From Myxococcus stipitatus (GTDB taxonomy: Bacteria; Myxococcota; Myxococcia; Myxococcales; Myxococcaceae): a stretch of DNA of 64,000 nucleotides. Below are positions 45,801 through 53,550 of this stretch, in pieces. A program made the translations under genes and the position numbers. The notes under the pieces were generated by a model, which saw only the letters and a list, made by a program, of their open reading frames with translations, searched no databases and was not told the origin of the DNA. The DNA is taken from positions 5,020,001 through 5,084,000 of the forward strand of contig NZ_CP147913.1 in assembly GCF_037414475.1 (NCBI RefSeq), given 5' to 3'. The stretch's first letter is position 1, and the number at the start of each line of letters is the position of its first letter.

Positions 45801-46543
45801 CTTGGGGGGCTGCGTCAGGGGAATCCACACGGCACTTCACGGCCGGCTTCCCAGGCCAGTGGTACGACGCCGAGAGCGGGCTGCACTACAACCTGTTCCG
45901 CTACTACGACCCGGAGCTTGGCCGTTACATCAGCCCGGACCCGCTGGACATCCAGGTCGGCTTCAATGACTACCGATACGTCGCCGACCCCTATGAGATG
46001 TCGGACCCCTTGGGCCTTATCGAGACCCGGGTCACCGGTCCGGTGTATCGGCGAGGGACGACGGGGCTCGGAACGACTCCTGGCGGCAACACGCGCTACT
46101 ACTACACCTATACGGATGCCAATGGGGCCACGCGGAGCGCCTCGGATGACGTCAAACGCAATACCTATGTCGAGGTGTTCACGGGGCAGGAGGGCAATCG
46201 CCAGTACCAGTTCTCGACCATCAACGGCACACCCCACGAGGACCTGAGTGTCGGGCGTTCCACGCTGAACTCCATGCCGGCATCGGTGACCCAGCACATC
46301 GATGACCACAGTTGGTGGCACGCCGAGATGTGGGCCTTTCATCAAATCCACCAACAGCGAGCCAGCTTCTCGGGTTCGGACCCCATCCACATTGTCATCA
46401 ATCGCCGTCCCTGCCCAGGACACTGCTCGGTGTCCGTGCCTCACATGGCCCAGGCCATGGCCAACGACCTCAATCGTCCCATCGTGGTGGAGTACACGCA
46501 CCGAGGGCAGAGCTATCGGCATCAGTATGACCCGTGTGGTTGA
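42857..46543 (+). CDS. RHS-repeat polymorphic toxin with deaminase-like C-terminus
   Basis: A 1,228-residue RHS protein. The N-terminus (GHPIDVASGTMF) is a DUF6531-like entry; no PAAR domain or signal peptide is visible. Residues ~150-980 carry many YD repeats (for example YDAAGRMVSESRGSG, YDYDAQG-like units) that form the RHS cocoon. The RHS core ends with PGQWYDAESGLHYN, YYDPELGRYISPDPLD and DPLGL (1050-1054), after which the variable toxin domain begins. That domain contains HAE (1155-1157) and PCPGHC (1185-1190), i.e. HxE-x27-PC-x3-C, the zinc signature of the cytidine deaminase superfamily. It would deaminate DNA, RNA or a nucleotide in a target cell; the substrate is unknown. The GTG start at 42857 is the first possible start after an in-frame stop. 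Confidence 0.9.
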   Translation: MGRAGKVSVGHPIDVASGTMFGTWTDVVQPGLVPFILSRYYSTALLSQVAQRDVPLGWGWRHGLELSLRQTVDGFAFTDAEGTEFQLDDLQGHWARRGRLVAPSQGVELRAVSEHQALLIRYDDDAAFPFRYLFERKARSASYQLAQILKGAQAFLAFSTDARGLLATVRQSREQREFVFHHDSRRRLVGVSLRGARKELLVEYEYDGQGRLGRVRDRNGIQSVYGYDAAGRMVSESRGSGAIYSFQYDAQGRCIHSSGTEGYQATWLRFDTPRRQTEVLDSHGGSTLYEYNESGQVTRVLSPMGEQLTYQFNEDGRLVATTFPDKSSTRREYDELGRLKATLLQNGQRMELAYDEDHRLSSFVDWDGSSWRFQRDEDGQVVEAHGPMSLLWRYAYNRHGERVSVTNPAGSKRHFDYDAHGNLLHETDWQGAVWRSEYDAEGRRIASTDPLGHTTFFDHDKRGLLTQVRAPDGRTWKFEYDESERLRARIEPGGGRSRFRWNACGQPLEFIDEAGHALTFQWDTEPGRLLEIRNAQGDVYRFDYDKDGRLVKRRAWDGRTFQYEWHQGHVVAMTDPRGLRTAYGLDVLGRVIERRSAEGTTEYEYNARHALCRVTTPWAETLYEYDGLGNIVAESQNGVRLESQHDMMGRRTSLWSERSGHTRFGWDPNGRCTAIERGDEEVTFVHDLVGREVLRRLPGGGEFEQTYDPLGRVLEQVFRDPRAHGLGAVRPDAGGHLRRSFSYDENGQLARIHDSMRGSSFFFHSAVGQLVGVLQQHGVSEVYGHDALENRIKRIELTDAVRSWDEQQAAEPARSLQEWVSNAKDSEKYTYAEGNRLMSVVSRQRRIDCEYDAAGNLIRKTVQSRLQAPETWRYEWNAQGGLAAVIRPDGDTWRYTYDGLGRRIVKAGPTGQTTYVWDGRVLLYEVSPEGKTTLWTHGGDHVALVAWERDDRMEWVLPNAAGTPSELVAADGTWAWVDDAGPWGAASGESTRHFTAGFPGQWYDAESGLHYNLFRYYDPELGRYISPDPLDIQVGFNDYRYVADPYEMSDPLGLIETRVTGPVYRRGTTGLGTTPGGNTRYYYTYTDANGATRSASDDVKRNTYVEVFTGQEGNRQYQFSTINGTPHEDLSVGRSTLNSMPASVTQHIDDHSWWHAEMWAFHQIHQQRASFSGSDPIHIVINRRPCPGHCSVSVPHMAQAMANDLNRPIVVEYTHRGQSYRHQYDPCG

Positions 46544-46561
46544 GCGAGCGAGGGGGCGCGG

Positions 46562-48592
46562 GTGACCTCGGGAGCACATCCCTCGGACGAGGGGCTGCGG
46601 GACGAGCTGGCTGCGCTGAGCGCATGGCTGGATGAGGTGGACCTCGCGTACCGCCAGGACCGGCGTCATGTCCGCGTGCCGGTGGATGCGCCCTCCGCCG
46701 TGCGAGTCGTCTGGGAAGAGCTGCGCTTCTCCTCGCGTCTGGGACTCTGCTCTCCATCCTTGTCGCGAGATGAGGGCCGGGAGCGACTCCAGCGCGCGTT
46801 GAAGCGCTGGCTGGGGCCGAGGCGGAAGATGGGAGGTGGTGAGTTTGAGAAGCTCCCACACTCCTTCCGGCTCGTCAGGCTCGAAGCGCCCGTGGAGGAC
46901 TTCTGGGTTTGGGTGACGGATGAGTCAGAAGACGATGCCGACCCGCGGGTCCATGGCTTCCTCATCCGCGGTGGCGCGTCATCACCCGAGCAGCACTTCG
47001 CGCGGCTCGCCTCTGGGGACGCGGGCGGGCGCTACTCGCGCTTCATCGCGACGACGATGTTGGACTGGGTGCTGGAGCGTTGCTGGTATCGGACGCGGCT
47101 GTGTCTCAGGGAGCCGCTGGAGGGAACCCAACCGTTTCCCCGGCTGGCTCCCGCGCTGCAACGAGTGGGGGAGGTCTGGGCGACGACCCACCGGGCTGTG
47201 CCATTCGATGTGGAGCGGCGGCCGAAAGGCCATTGGGTGGCGCTCGCATCGGCGTCGTTCGCCGCGCTGGTCGACACCGTCGCGGGGCTTTCCGAGGACC
47301 TGGTGTTGGATGCGCTGCCTCCAGTGGGGGACATGCTCGGCCTGCGAGGTACGCAGTGGCAGCAAGCTCCCGAAAGACGCGTGCGCCGCACATTCGTTCT
47401 CGGGGCGGGCAGGGACGCGACGCGTGTCCAGCTTGGCACGTGGAATGGGGAGCCGTTCTGGTTGGCTCAGCCGGAGCCCGAACCGGAGGATGGAAGGGCC
47501 TTGGTGTATGTTGCTACGGGCCAGCGTGGGCGCATCCAGCAGAGCCGTGGTGAGGCTGACCGGAGTCCGGCTCCACGGGAGGGAGCAGGTGCCATGAGTG
47601 TCGCGGCTGATGATTCGCTGAGGCAGGAACTGCAGGAGTTGAGGAAGCTCCTGGAGCGGCAGTTGCCGGACCATGTCCAAGCACGTCGTCCCGTAAAGCT
47701 CTCGGCGAGCGCGCCGGCTTCGGTGAAGGCACTCTGGGATGCAGTGGGGTTCAGCAAAGCGCTGGCTGGGTTCGTGGACAATCCGGATGAGGCGCCCTCG
47801 CGCAAGGCGACGCTCAAGCGGCTCACAGAGTGGCTTGCGCAAGGGCCGCTCCTGGGGGCATGGAGGAGCGCGGATGGCTCGACGCCCGAGCCCTCGGCGT
47901 TGCTGCCCTCGGCGTTCCGCCGGGTCGAGGATGGGATTGATCCGCTGTTCGGACTCCAGGTGACGGATGAGTCCGTGAGCACGGAGGACCCACCGGTGCT
48001 CCAGGTCTCCAACCGTGCGCGTGTGCCGGAGCTGTTCTATCCCAGCTATGTCCGGTACATGACCTACCGCCTGCTTCAAGCGGCGTTCGCGCACAAGCAG
48101 TGGCGGGTGGGCCTTCAACTGGCACACGAAGGTTCACAGCCCATGCCCCACCTCGCGCCGACGCTCTGGCAGCTCGCCGACGGGCTCTATCAGCTCGAAC
48201 CATTGCCCCTGACAGGTCATGGCATCTCCTTGCCGCCCAGCTTCCTGGGGTTCGAGAGCTTTGGTGCACTGGTCCGCGGCCTCGTGGGTCGCCCCGAAGG
48301 AGAGCGGCTGGTGTTCTCGACGCCGCACGTCTACGGACACTTCATCGAAGTGGACGGACTCACCGAGGAGCAGTGGCGCGGTTGGGTCGTGGGCCGGGAC
48401 TTGCCTGTCGCCTCGGGCAGCAGCTGGGGGCACGTTCGCGTGGGAACCTTCGGCGCGGTGCTCGTCATCCTAGGAGCGGAGCCCAAACTGCCGCTGCGGC
48501 GCACGCTCATCACGGAGTCCATCGCGGACCAGAAGCAGGTCCTGCAGCAACTCAAGCAGCAGGGAGCGGTCTTCACCACGGAGCGTTGGTGA
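46562..48592 (+). CDS. Duplicated-domain protein, candidate immunity for the RHS toxin
   Basis: 676 residues, starting at GTG 18 bases after the RHS stop. Two copies of one domain are visible: copy 1, residues ~8-315 (LRDELAALSAWLDE, VTDESEDDADP, FPRLAPALQRVGEVW) and copy 2, ~351-660 (LRQELQELRKLLER, VTDESVSTEDP, MPHLAPTLWQLADGLY). The copies are perhaps a quarter to a third identical. No known family is recognised; no signal peptide or membrane helix. Its position directly after a polymorphic toxin, with no other gene between, makes it the best candidate immunity protein. The linker near residue 345 contains MSVAADD preceded by GGGAGGGAG, as if two genes had fused. Confidence 0.75.
   Translation: MTSGAHPSDEGLRDELAALSAWLDEVDLAYRQDRRHVRVPVDAPSAVRVVWEELRFSSRLGLCSPSLSRDEGRERLQRALKRWLGPRRKMGGGEFEKLPHSFRLVRLEAPVEDFWVWVTDESEDDADPRVHGFLIRGGASSPEQHFARLASGDAGGRYSRFIATTMLDWVLERCWYRTRLCLREPLEGTQPFPRLAPALQRVGEVWATTHRAVPFDVERRPKGHWVALASASFAALVDTVAGLSEDLVLDALPPVGDMLGLRGTQWQQAPERRVRRTFVLGAGRDATRVQLGTWNGEPFWLAQPEPEPEDGRALVYVATGQRGRIQQSRGEADRSPAPREGAGAMSVAADDSLRQELQELRKLLERQLPDHVQARRPVKLSASAPASVKALWDAVGFSKALAGFVDNPDEAPSRKATLKRLTEWLAQGPLLGAWRSADGSTPEPSALLPSAFRRVEDGIDPLFGLQVTDESVSTEDPPVLQVSNRARVPELFYPSYVRYMTYRLLQAAFAHKQWRVGLQLAHEGSQPMPHLAPTLWQLADGLYQLEPLPLTGHGISLPPSFLGFESFGALVRGLVGRPEGERLVFSTPHVYGHFIEVDGLTEEQWRGWVVGRDLPVASGSSWGHVRVGTFGAVLVILGAEPKLPLRRTLITESIADQKQVLQQLKQQGAVFTTERW
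47577..47596 (+). promoter_or_regulatory. Internal ribosome-binding-like site and ATG in the immunity-candidate gene
   Basis: GGGAGGGAG ends about 8 bases before the in-frame ATG at 47594, which begins the second domain copy (MSVAADDSLRQELQEL). It may be a relic of a former gene start, or still produce the second domain alone. Confidence 0.6.
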
Positions 48593-48651
48593 CGATGTGG
48601 TGAGGTGCGGACGAGGAAGGCCCAGAAGGCGTTTCGCCGCGAGGCCTCGGG

Positions 48652-49161
48652 TCACGACGTCGCGTTGAAGGCGTCGTGATACGTCACCGTTCCCACGGGC
48701 CAGTCTCCGTGGAAGCGCAGGGCCAGGAAGTATTCGGGAGGCATTCCGGGGAGCACGAGCCCGGGTTGGGGCTGAAAGCCGAAGCGGCTGTAGAACGCCG
48801 GGTCTCCGAGCAGCACACAGCCCGCCGCGCCCAGGTCCTTCAGCGCGGCCATCGCGGCGTTCATCAGCCGAGCGCCGATGCTTTGTCCCTGGCGCTCGGG
48901 CAGCACGGAGATGGGGCCCAGTCCGTACCAGCCCGAGGCACCGGAGGAGATGCTCACGGGCGAGATGGCGACATGGCCGACGATGGTGCCGCCGTCCTCC
49001 GCGACCAAAGACACGGTCAGCATTCCCGCGCGGCGGAGCGCGTTGATGATGAACTGCTCGGTGTGGGCCGCGTGGGTCGCGTTCTTGAAGGCGGCGACCG
49101 TCACGTGTTCGATGGCCGCGCTGTCAGCGGGCGTTTCGGGCCGGAGCGTCAAGGGCATCAT
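48652..49161 (-). CDS. GNAT family N-acetyltransferase (YhbS-like)
   Basis: 169 residues with the GNAT fold: RPETPADSAAIEHVTVAAF, strands VSLVAEDGGTIVGHVAISPV, and the acetyl-CoA-binding LPERQGQSIGARLMNAAM loop, followed by CVLLGDPAFYSRFGFQP. The YhbS-like subfamily is not well characterised. The ATG overlaps the stop of the HD-domain gene by four bases, so both are translated from one mRNA. Its 3' end faces the candidate immunity gene. Confidence 0.88.
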   Translation of the reverse strand: MMPLTLRPETPADSAAIEHVTVAAFKNATHAAHTEQFIINALRRAGMLTVSLVAEDGGTIVGHVAISPVSISSGASGWYGLGPISVLPERQGQSIGARLMNAAMAALKDLGAAGCVLLGDPAFYSRFGFQPQPGLVLPGMPPEYFLALRFHGDWPVGTVTYHDAFNATS

Positions 49162-49757
49162 GTTCCTCGAGGGCGGGGTGGGGATGCGTCATCGCCCAAC
49201 ATACGCCGAGTCGTGTCCGCGTCGACGAGCGCGCGCAGGCTGCTGAACAGCGGATGGGCGTCGGTGTACTTGCGGCCATAGGCCAGATTGAAGGCGTAGT
49301 CGAAGTCCGCGGGGTTCTTGCCCTGGTTGTGTTGGAGAATCGTCTCCAGCTTGTCGAGCGCCTTCACGGCCCGGGCCTCGGGTGACGCGGCCTGTTCGTA
49401 TTCATCCCAGAGGGAGAGGATGCGCTCGCGCAGGGGGGCGTCGAGCATCCGGGTCAGGTGCCGCAGGTCTTCGCGCTCGCGCTCGCTCTTGTTGGGGTGG
49501 GCGCCCTGGTGGATGGCGGGGATGTCGCCGTGGATGGCTTCACCCAGGTCGTGGACCACGCACATCTGGAGGAGCTTCAGCGGGTCGAGTCCGGCCAGTG
49601 CGTCGTCGAACACCAGGGCCATCAAGCACAGGCGCCAGGTGTGTTCGGCGGTGCTCTCGGGTCGGCCGGAGGAGGTATGGCCGCTTCGGAGGACGTCCTT
49701 GAGCTTCTCCGCTTCACGAAGGAAATCGAGGCGACTCTGGAGGGTGTCGGTGTGCAT
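49158..49757 (-). CDS. HD-domain phosphohydrolase (YfbR-like)
   Basis: The 199-residue protein shows the H...HD...D metal-binding pattern of HD phosphohydrolases: STAEHTWRLCL, MCVVHDLGEAIHGD and VKALDKLET. Its length and the LDFLREAEKLKDVLR start resemble the YfbR-type 5'-deoxynucleotidases and related enzymes. AAGGA precedes the ATG by eight bases. It is upstream of, and coupled to, the GNAT gene. Exact substrate unknown. Confidence 0.86.
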   Translation of the reverse strand: MHTDTLQSRLDFLREAEKLKDVLRSGHTSSGRPESTAEHTWRLCLMALVFDDALAGLDPLKLLQMCVVHDLGEAIHGDIPAIHQGAHPNKSEREREDLRHLTRMLDAPLRERILSLWDEYEQAASPEARAVKALDKLETILQHNQGKNPADFDYAFNLAYGRKYTDAHPLFSSLRALVDADTTRRMLGDDASPPRPRGT

Positions 49758-49949
49758 GGCATGAGTCCTTGCTGGCCACGGTCGAGCCTGGACAACCCGA
49801 TGTCCGGAGTCCACGCATGAAATATGCGTGGGGGCTCTCGAGGCGACTCAACATCCATGCATTCCTGTCACGGCGTGCTCGCATTCCTCGCAGCGAGAAG
49901 TCCCAAACCAACGGATTTGTCCCGAGACCTCCATGGAGGCACAGCGGTC

Positions 49950-50504
49950 TCAGAGTGTCTCGACGAGCCGTGCCGCCGTGCCATCGGAGAGCGTCATCCG
50001 CGTCCACCGGCACAGGCTGGCTCGGATGGGGATGATGGCGGAGTCATTCGTGCCAGTGGGGAACTCCACGGCGGGAGGGGCGAGTGTCTCGCGCCAGCCC
50101 AGCGCCTCGAGCGACGATTCCTTGAGGGCAATCTCAGAGGTGGAGTAGCGCCAGAGAGAGCGGCCCAGGAGTTCGGAGATGGGCACCGCGAACCCGGCAG
50201 CGCGCGAGGGTGAGCACGCGAGCAGGCGGTGGGTCAGGTCGCAGATGAGATGAACCGGGCGAGGGCTCTCGTTGACGAGCCGGGCGAGTGCATGGTCCGC
50301 CGCCGCACCCAGGCGCGCGGCCAGCAGTGCCTCGACGCGTGTGCGCTCGGCGGGCTCCATGGCCTGCGTACCCGCCTCCCAGCGGGAGATGGTGGACTGA
50401 TTCACGCCGAAGAGCTCCGCGGCGTGGGCCTGCTTGATGTGATGCAGCAGCCGCCAGCGCCGGAGGGCGATTCCCAGCGAGGGCTGCGGTAGGGTCTCGG
50501 TCAT
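49950..50504 (-). CDS. XRE-type helix-turn-helix regulator
   Basis: 184 residues. Residues ~10-65 are a lambda-repressor-like HTH: GIALRRWRLLHHIKQAHAAELF and GVNQSTISRWEAG. The C-terminal ~110 residues (VHLICDLTHRLLACSPS, ELLGRSLWRYS) resemble a small PAS-like sensory domain. It is divergent from the protease gene 146 bases away and could regulate it or itself; no operator was found. Confidence 0.85.
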   Translation of the reverse strand: MTETLPQPSLGIALRRWRLLHHIKQAHAAELFGVNQSTISRWEAGTQAMEPAERTRVEALLAARLGAAADHALARLVNESPRPVHLICDLTHRLLACSPSRAAGFAVPISELLGRSLWRYSTSEIALKESSLEALGWRETLAPPAVEFPTGTNDSAIIPIRASLCRWTRMTLSDGTAARLVETL

Positions 50505-50650
50505 GGCGCAAGGGGATGGTGGGAGATAGGGCGGCCAGAACTAACGAGGGTGCGAGCGTGATGCAGGGTGAAGGTTCCCATCCCATGCCCACCCGTCGGG
50601 TTGAGCACCTTCCCACAAGAAGGGGCCTCGATGATGGCGGTATCGGCTTC

Positions 50651-51778
50651 ATGAGGCACCTCGGGTGGGTGTTGGTGGCGGGGCTGGCCGCGTGTGCGCA
50701 GTCGGTGGACATCGAGCCCTCGGACGCCTCTTCGCATCGCATCGTGCAGGGAACCGATGCACCGGACGATGTGGCAACCGTCGCGCTGCTTGCCCGGAGG
50801 ACACGGTGCAACGAGGACTCACCTCTGTTGCTCTGCTCCGGAGTCCTCATCGCGCCGGACGTCGTGTTGACGGCGGCTCACTGCCTGGACCTCTTCGGAG
50901 AGGAAGGTGCCTACGAGGTCTACCTGGGGCCCACGTTGCTGCCCGCGTCGGAGGCGTCAGGGCGCTTCGTTCGCGTGTCTCGAGCGGTCATCCATCCACG
51001 CCATGTGCCGCGCACCCATACCCATGATGCCGCGCTGCTGCGGCTCGCGGCCCCCGTGCAGGTTGCGCCCGCCGTCCTGCCGGAATCACCTCTGGCACTG
51101 ACTGAAGGCGCACGGATGAGGGTCGTGGGCTATGGCGACACGAAGGACGTGAGTGCTCCATCGGGGCGACGGAGGCAGGGCACGCTCCTGGTCACGGGCA
51201 TCGAAGCCACGGTCTTTCGCGCGGGCCCCGGGCCCGGCATGAGCTGCGTGGGGGACAGCGGCGGGCCGGTGTTCATGAGCGACGGCACGGGCCACGAGGT
51301 GCTCGCGGGACTCACCGTGAGCGGTGACGTGGCCTGTCGCGCCGAAGCCGTCAACCTGCGAGTGGATGTGCTGCGAGAGGACTTCATCCTTCCGTTCCTC
51401 GCGACCTCACCGCCGCCCACAGAGCCCACGCTTTCCCCCGAGGCTCTGTGTAGAGAAGCCTGCACGCGTGACGAGGAATGCCCCGCGGAGCTCTCCTGTG
51501 TCGCCACCCAGGAAGGGCCCAGCCGATGTCTCCTCCCCTCGCTGCGCGAAGGCTCCTTCGGTCAGCGCTGTACCGAGGACGCGGCCTGCGGAGCAGGGAG
51601 TCTCTGCGCGCAATGGGAGTCAGAGGGAGAGGACGCCTGCCGTTGCTTCACGCCCTGCGCGCCACCCCCTCCAGACCCGGAGCGGCCGCAAGGCGCCGCG
51701 GAGAGTGGCTGTTCCAGCACACCAGGCCTCGCGCTCCTCGGAGTGTTGCTCTTCGCAGGAGTCAGGCGACGGCGCTGA
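50651..51778 (+). CDS. Trypsin-like serine protease with MYXO-CTERM tail
   Basis: 375 residues with a signal peptide ending in LAAC. The S1 protease domain starts at RIVQGTDAPDD; catalytic residues are in LTAAHC, HDAALLRL and GDSGGP. A Cys-rich segment follows (~residues 255-345, CTRDEECPAELSC). The C-terminus GCSSTPGLALLGVLLFAGVRRRR (split here only by its Cys-Pro start) has the Cys, hydrophobic helix and Arg cluster of a MYXO-CTERM sorting signal, so the protein should be surface-anchored or released. Having both a possible lipobox and a MYXO-CTERM is unusual. The start at 50651 fits the signal peptide. Confidence 0.85.
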   Translation: MRHLGWVLVAGLAACAQSVDIEPSDASSHRIVQGTDAPDDVATVALLARRTRCNEDSPLLLCSGVLIAPDVVLTAAHCLDLFGEEGAYEVYLGPTLLPASEASGRFVRVSRAVIHPRHVPRTHTHDAALLRLAAPVQVAPAVLPESPLALTEGARMRVVGYGDTKDVSAPSGRRRQGTLLVTGIEATVFRAGPGPGMSCVGDSGGPVFMSDGTGHEVLAGLTVSGDVACRAEAVNLRVDVLREDFILPFLATSPPPTEPTLSPEALCREACTRDEECPAELSCVATQEGPSRCLLPSLREGSFGQRCTEDAACGAGSLCAQWESEGEDACRCFTPCAPPPPDPERPQGAAESGCSSTPGLALLGVLLFAGVRRRR

Positions 51779-52068
51779 TTGGCATTCAGCCGCAGGCCGG
51801 AATGGACGGTCGGGGACACGGATCCTCTCAGCCGTCTCGATTCACTCCGTCATCGAGCCCGCAATCACAGACTCATGAGAGTCAAGAGCCGATCAGGCAG
51901 GAGCGAGTGGAACCCGGTGAGGATGTCCGGTGCGAAGTGCGGCATCGCGACGTAAGTGTCCTCTCGCTTCTTCCTGCACACCCGCGGTTGTCGGCGCCAA
52001 GGGGGGCTGCCACTGAGTGATGGGATAGAAGTCGCGCCAGGGGCCTTCATGCCCACCAGGAGGACGCC

Positions 52069-52269
52069 ATGCCGACAACCCTGCCCACGCTCAAGCCCTC
52101 TGGGCCCCTGAAGGCCCGCGCCACGGACGCCCTGCTGGACGAGGCCGCCAGGTCGCTCAAGCTCGAGTTGCCGCCTTCCTACCGTGAGTTCGCCAAGACC
52201 TATGGCAACGGGCTCACGGCGGGGCTGTTCATGATTTATGTCCCCGTGGACGCCGCCTGCTCCGAGTGA
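52069..52269 (+). pseudogene. Truncated SUKH (SMI1/KNR4) family protein
   Basis: 66 residues after a strong ribosome-binding site (AGGAGGACGCC before the ATG). The start matches the SUKH superfamily: ALLDEAARSLKLELPPSYREF and AKTYGNGL. SUKH domains are commonly immunity proteins against polymorphic toxins and span about 130-150 residues; this frame ends soon after LFMIYVPVDAACSE. It is most likely a deletion remnant, although short expression is possible. The stop (52267-52269) is in the same frame as the GyrB-like gene that follows, with no other stop between them. Confidence 0.65.
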
Positions 52270-52335
52270 AGTGAATCCGGGCCGCTGCAATACATTCCGC
52301 CGAATTCCGAAGCGCTGTCTGGTATTGTCTGGAGA

Positions 52336-53472
52336 ATGAGACTCGCTGGGGAAGAGTTGCGCCGGGCCATCCGCCTGCGGCCGGTGATGTACATTGGTGA
52401 TGCATCGGTGTTCGGCAAGACCAGGCTCGTTGAGTCCCTTCTGTTGCTGGGGGCCATGGCCGCGAGGGAAACCCGGTTGGGGGAGGTCTCGGTCCTGCTC
52501 ACGGCGGACGGCTCCTGTTCCGTCGCCTTCGACGGCTGGCCATGGCCCATCTCCGCGGGCGTGTCGCCCTTCGATGCGCTGGAGCCATGGCTCGGGTTCA
52601 TGCACTTCGACGTGGGGGCCCAGCCGCCACCGGGAATGCCTCGTGGCGTCGTCTTTGACTCGTCCTCTGTGGAACTGGGCTTGCTCAACGCGCTCTCCTC
52701 GCCCCTGGAGGTCGTCGCCTGGTACGGCGGGCAGAGCTGGCGGCGGACCTTCCGCGAAGGGCTCCCGGCGGAGTCTCCTCAACACACCGCCCCCGAGATG
52801 GCTCCCCCGTCCTCGGGCGTCGGGCTGCGCTTCACCTTCACCCCGGACGCCTCCGTCTTCTACCCACCCCCGGGTTTCTCCGCGGCCTTGCTGACGGAGC
52901 GCCTGTCGTCGCTCTCCGCGCTGATCCCCGCCAGCACCTGGCGCTTGCGCGACGAGGCTTCCGGAATGGAAGTCTCCTTCCGTCGCGAGCACGGACTCGC
53001 CAACCTGTGTGTCGAGCGCTCCGCGAACTCCTGTCCCCTGCACGCACCGTGGACCTTCAACGGAAGCGCCGGGCAGACACAGGTCAGCCTCGCCCTCCAG
53101 TGGGGACGTGCCCCCGTTGGCGCGGGCATCCTCTCCTGGGCCAATCACGAATCCTGTCGGCGAGGCGGCACGCATCACGATGGGCTCTACCGGGGACTGC
53201 GCACGGCCCTGCGCGCCAGGATGAAGGCCCGTAGGCGCTCCCTCGCGAGCCGCGCATTCACGGACGAGGCGCTGTCCGAGCATCTCACGGCGGTGATGAG
53301 CCTCGGCCTCCCCTCCACGGTCTGGTATGGCCCGACGCGGGGTGAGCTGGCGAACCCCGAGGTCCGTGGCGAGGTCTCGAAGCTCGTCGCGGACTGGATG
53401 AAGCAGGCCCTCGCGAGTCACCCGAAGGTGGAATCCGAACTGTTCACCCTCCTGGGCGCTTCTCTGTCCTGA
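52336..53472 (+). CDS. Stand-alone GyrB/ParE N-terminal-like protein, degenerate ATPase
   Basis: 378 residues that align over their whole length with the N-terminal 43-kDa part (ATPase and transducer) of GyrB: RLRPVMYIGD (GyrB RKRPGMYIGD), LLNALSSPLEVVAW (VVNALS..LEV), VGLRFTFTPDASVF (GTxVxFxPD..xF), LTERLSSLSALIPASTWRLRDE, SLALQWG (EVALQW), RRGGTHHDGLYRGL (GGTHxxGFR) and SEHLTAVMSLGLP (xGLxAVxSVxxP). TOPRIM and the rest of GyrB are absent. The ATPase residues are mostly lost: the D-N pair after the catalytic Glu is Leu-Leu (residues 36-37), the GGLHGVG lid is FDSSSVE, and the QTK loop is PTR. It cannot be a working topoisomerase and probably binds no ATP. GGAG lies unusually close to the ATG. 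Function unknown. Confidence 0.8.
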   Translation: MRLAGEELRRAIRLRPVMYIGDASVFGKTRLVESLLLLGAMAARETRLGEVSVLLTADGSCSVAFDGWPWPISAGVSPFDALEPWLGFMHFDVGAQPPPGMPRGVVFDSSSVELGLLNALSSPLEVVAWYGGQSWRRTFREGLPAESPQHTAPEMAPPSSGVGLRFTFTPDASVFYPPPGFSAALLTERLSSLSALIPASTWRLRDEASGMEVSFRREHGLANLCVERSANSCPLHAPWTFNGSAGQTQVSLALQWGRAPVGAGILSWANHESCRRGGTHHDGLYRGLRTALRARMKARRRSLASRAFTDEALSEHLTAVMSLGLPSTVWYGPTRGELANPEVRGEVSKLVADWMKQALASHPKVESELFTLLGASLS

Positions 53473-53550
53473 GTCCCACACCACGAAGGCCCTGGCCCGT
53501 GATTTGCTTTTGCTTCCCGCCCAGCATTCGGGGCTCATCCGAACGTGGCC

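Noticed and set aside
51865..53538. A 557-residue minus-strand open frame over the SUKH fragment and GyrB-like gene
   Set aside because: The plus-strand frame has GyrB similarity along its length; this one has none. Its C-terminal end (51865-52068) is the only part outside a gene, and shows nothing recognisable.
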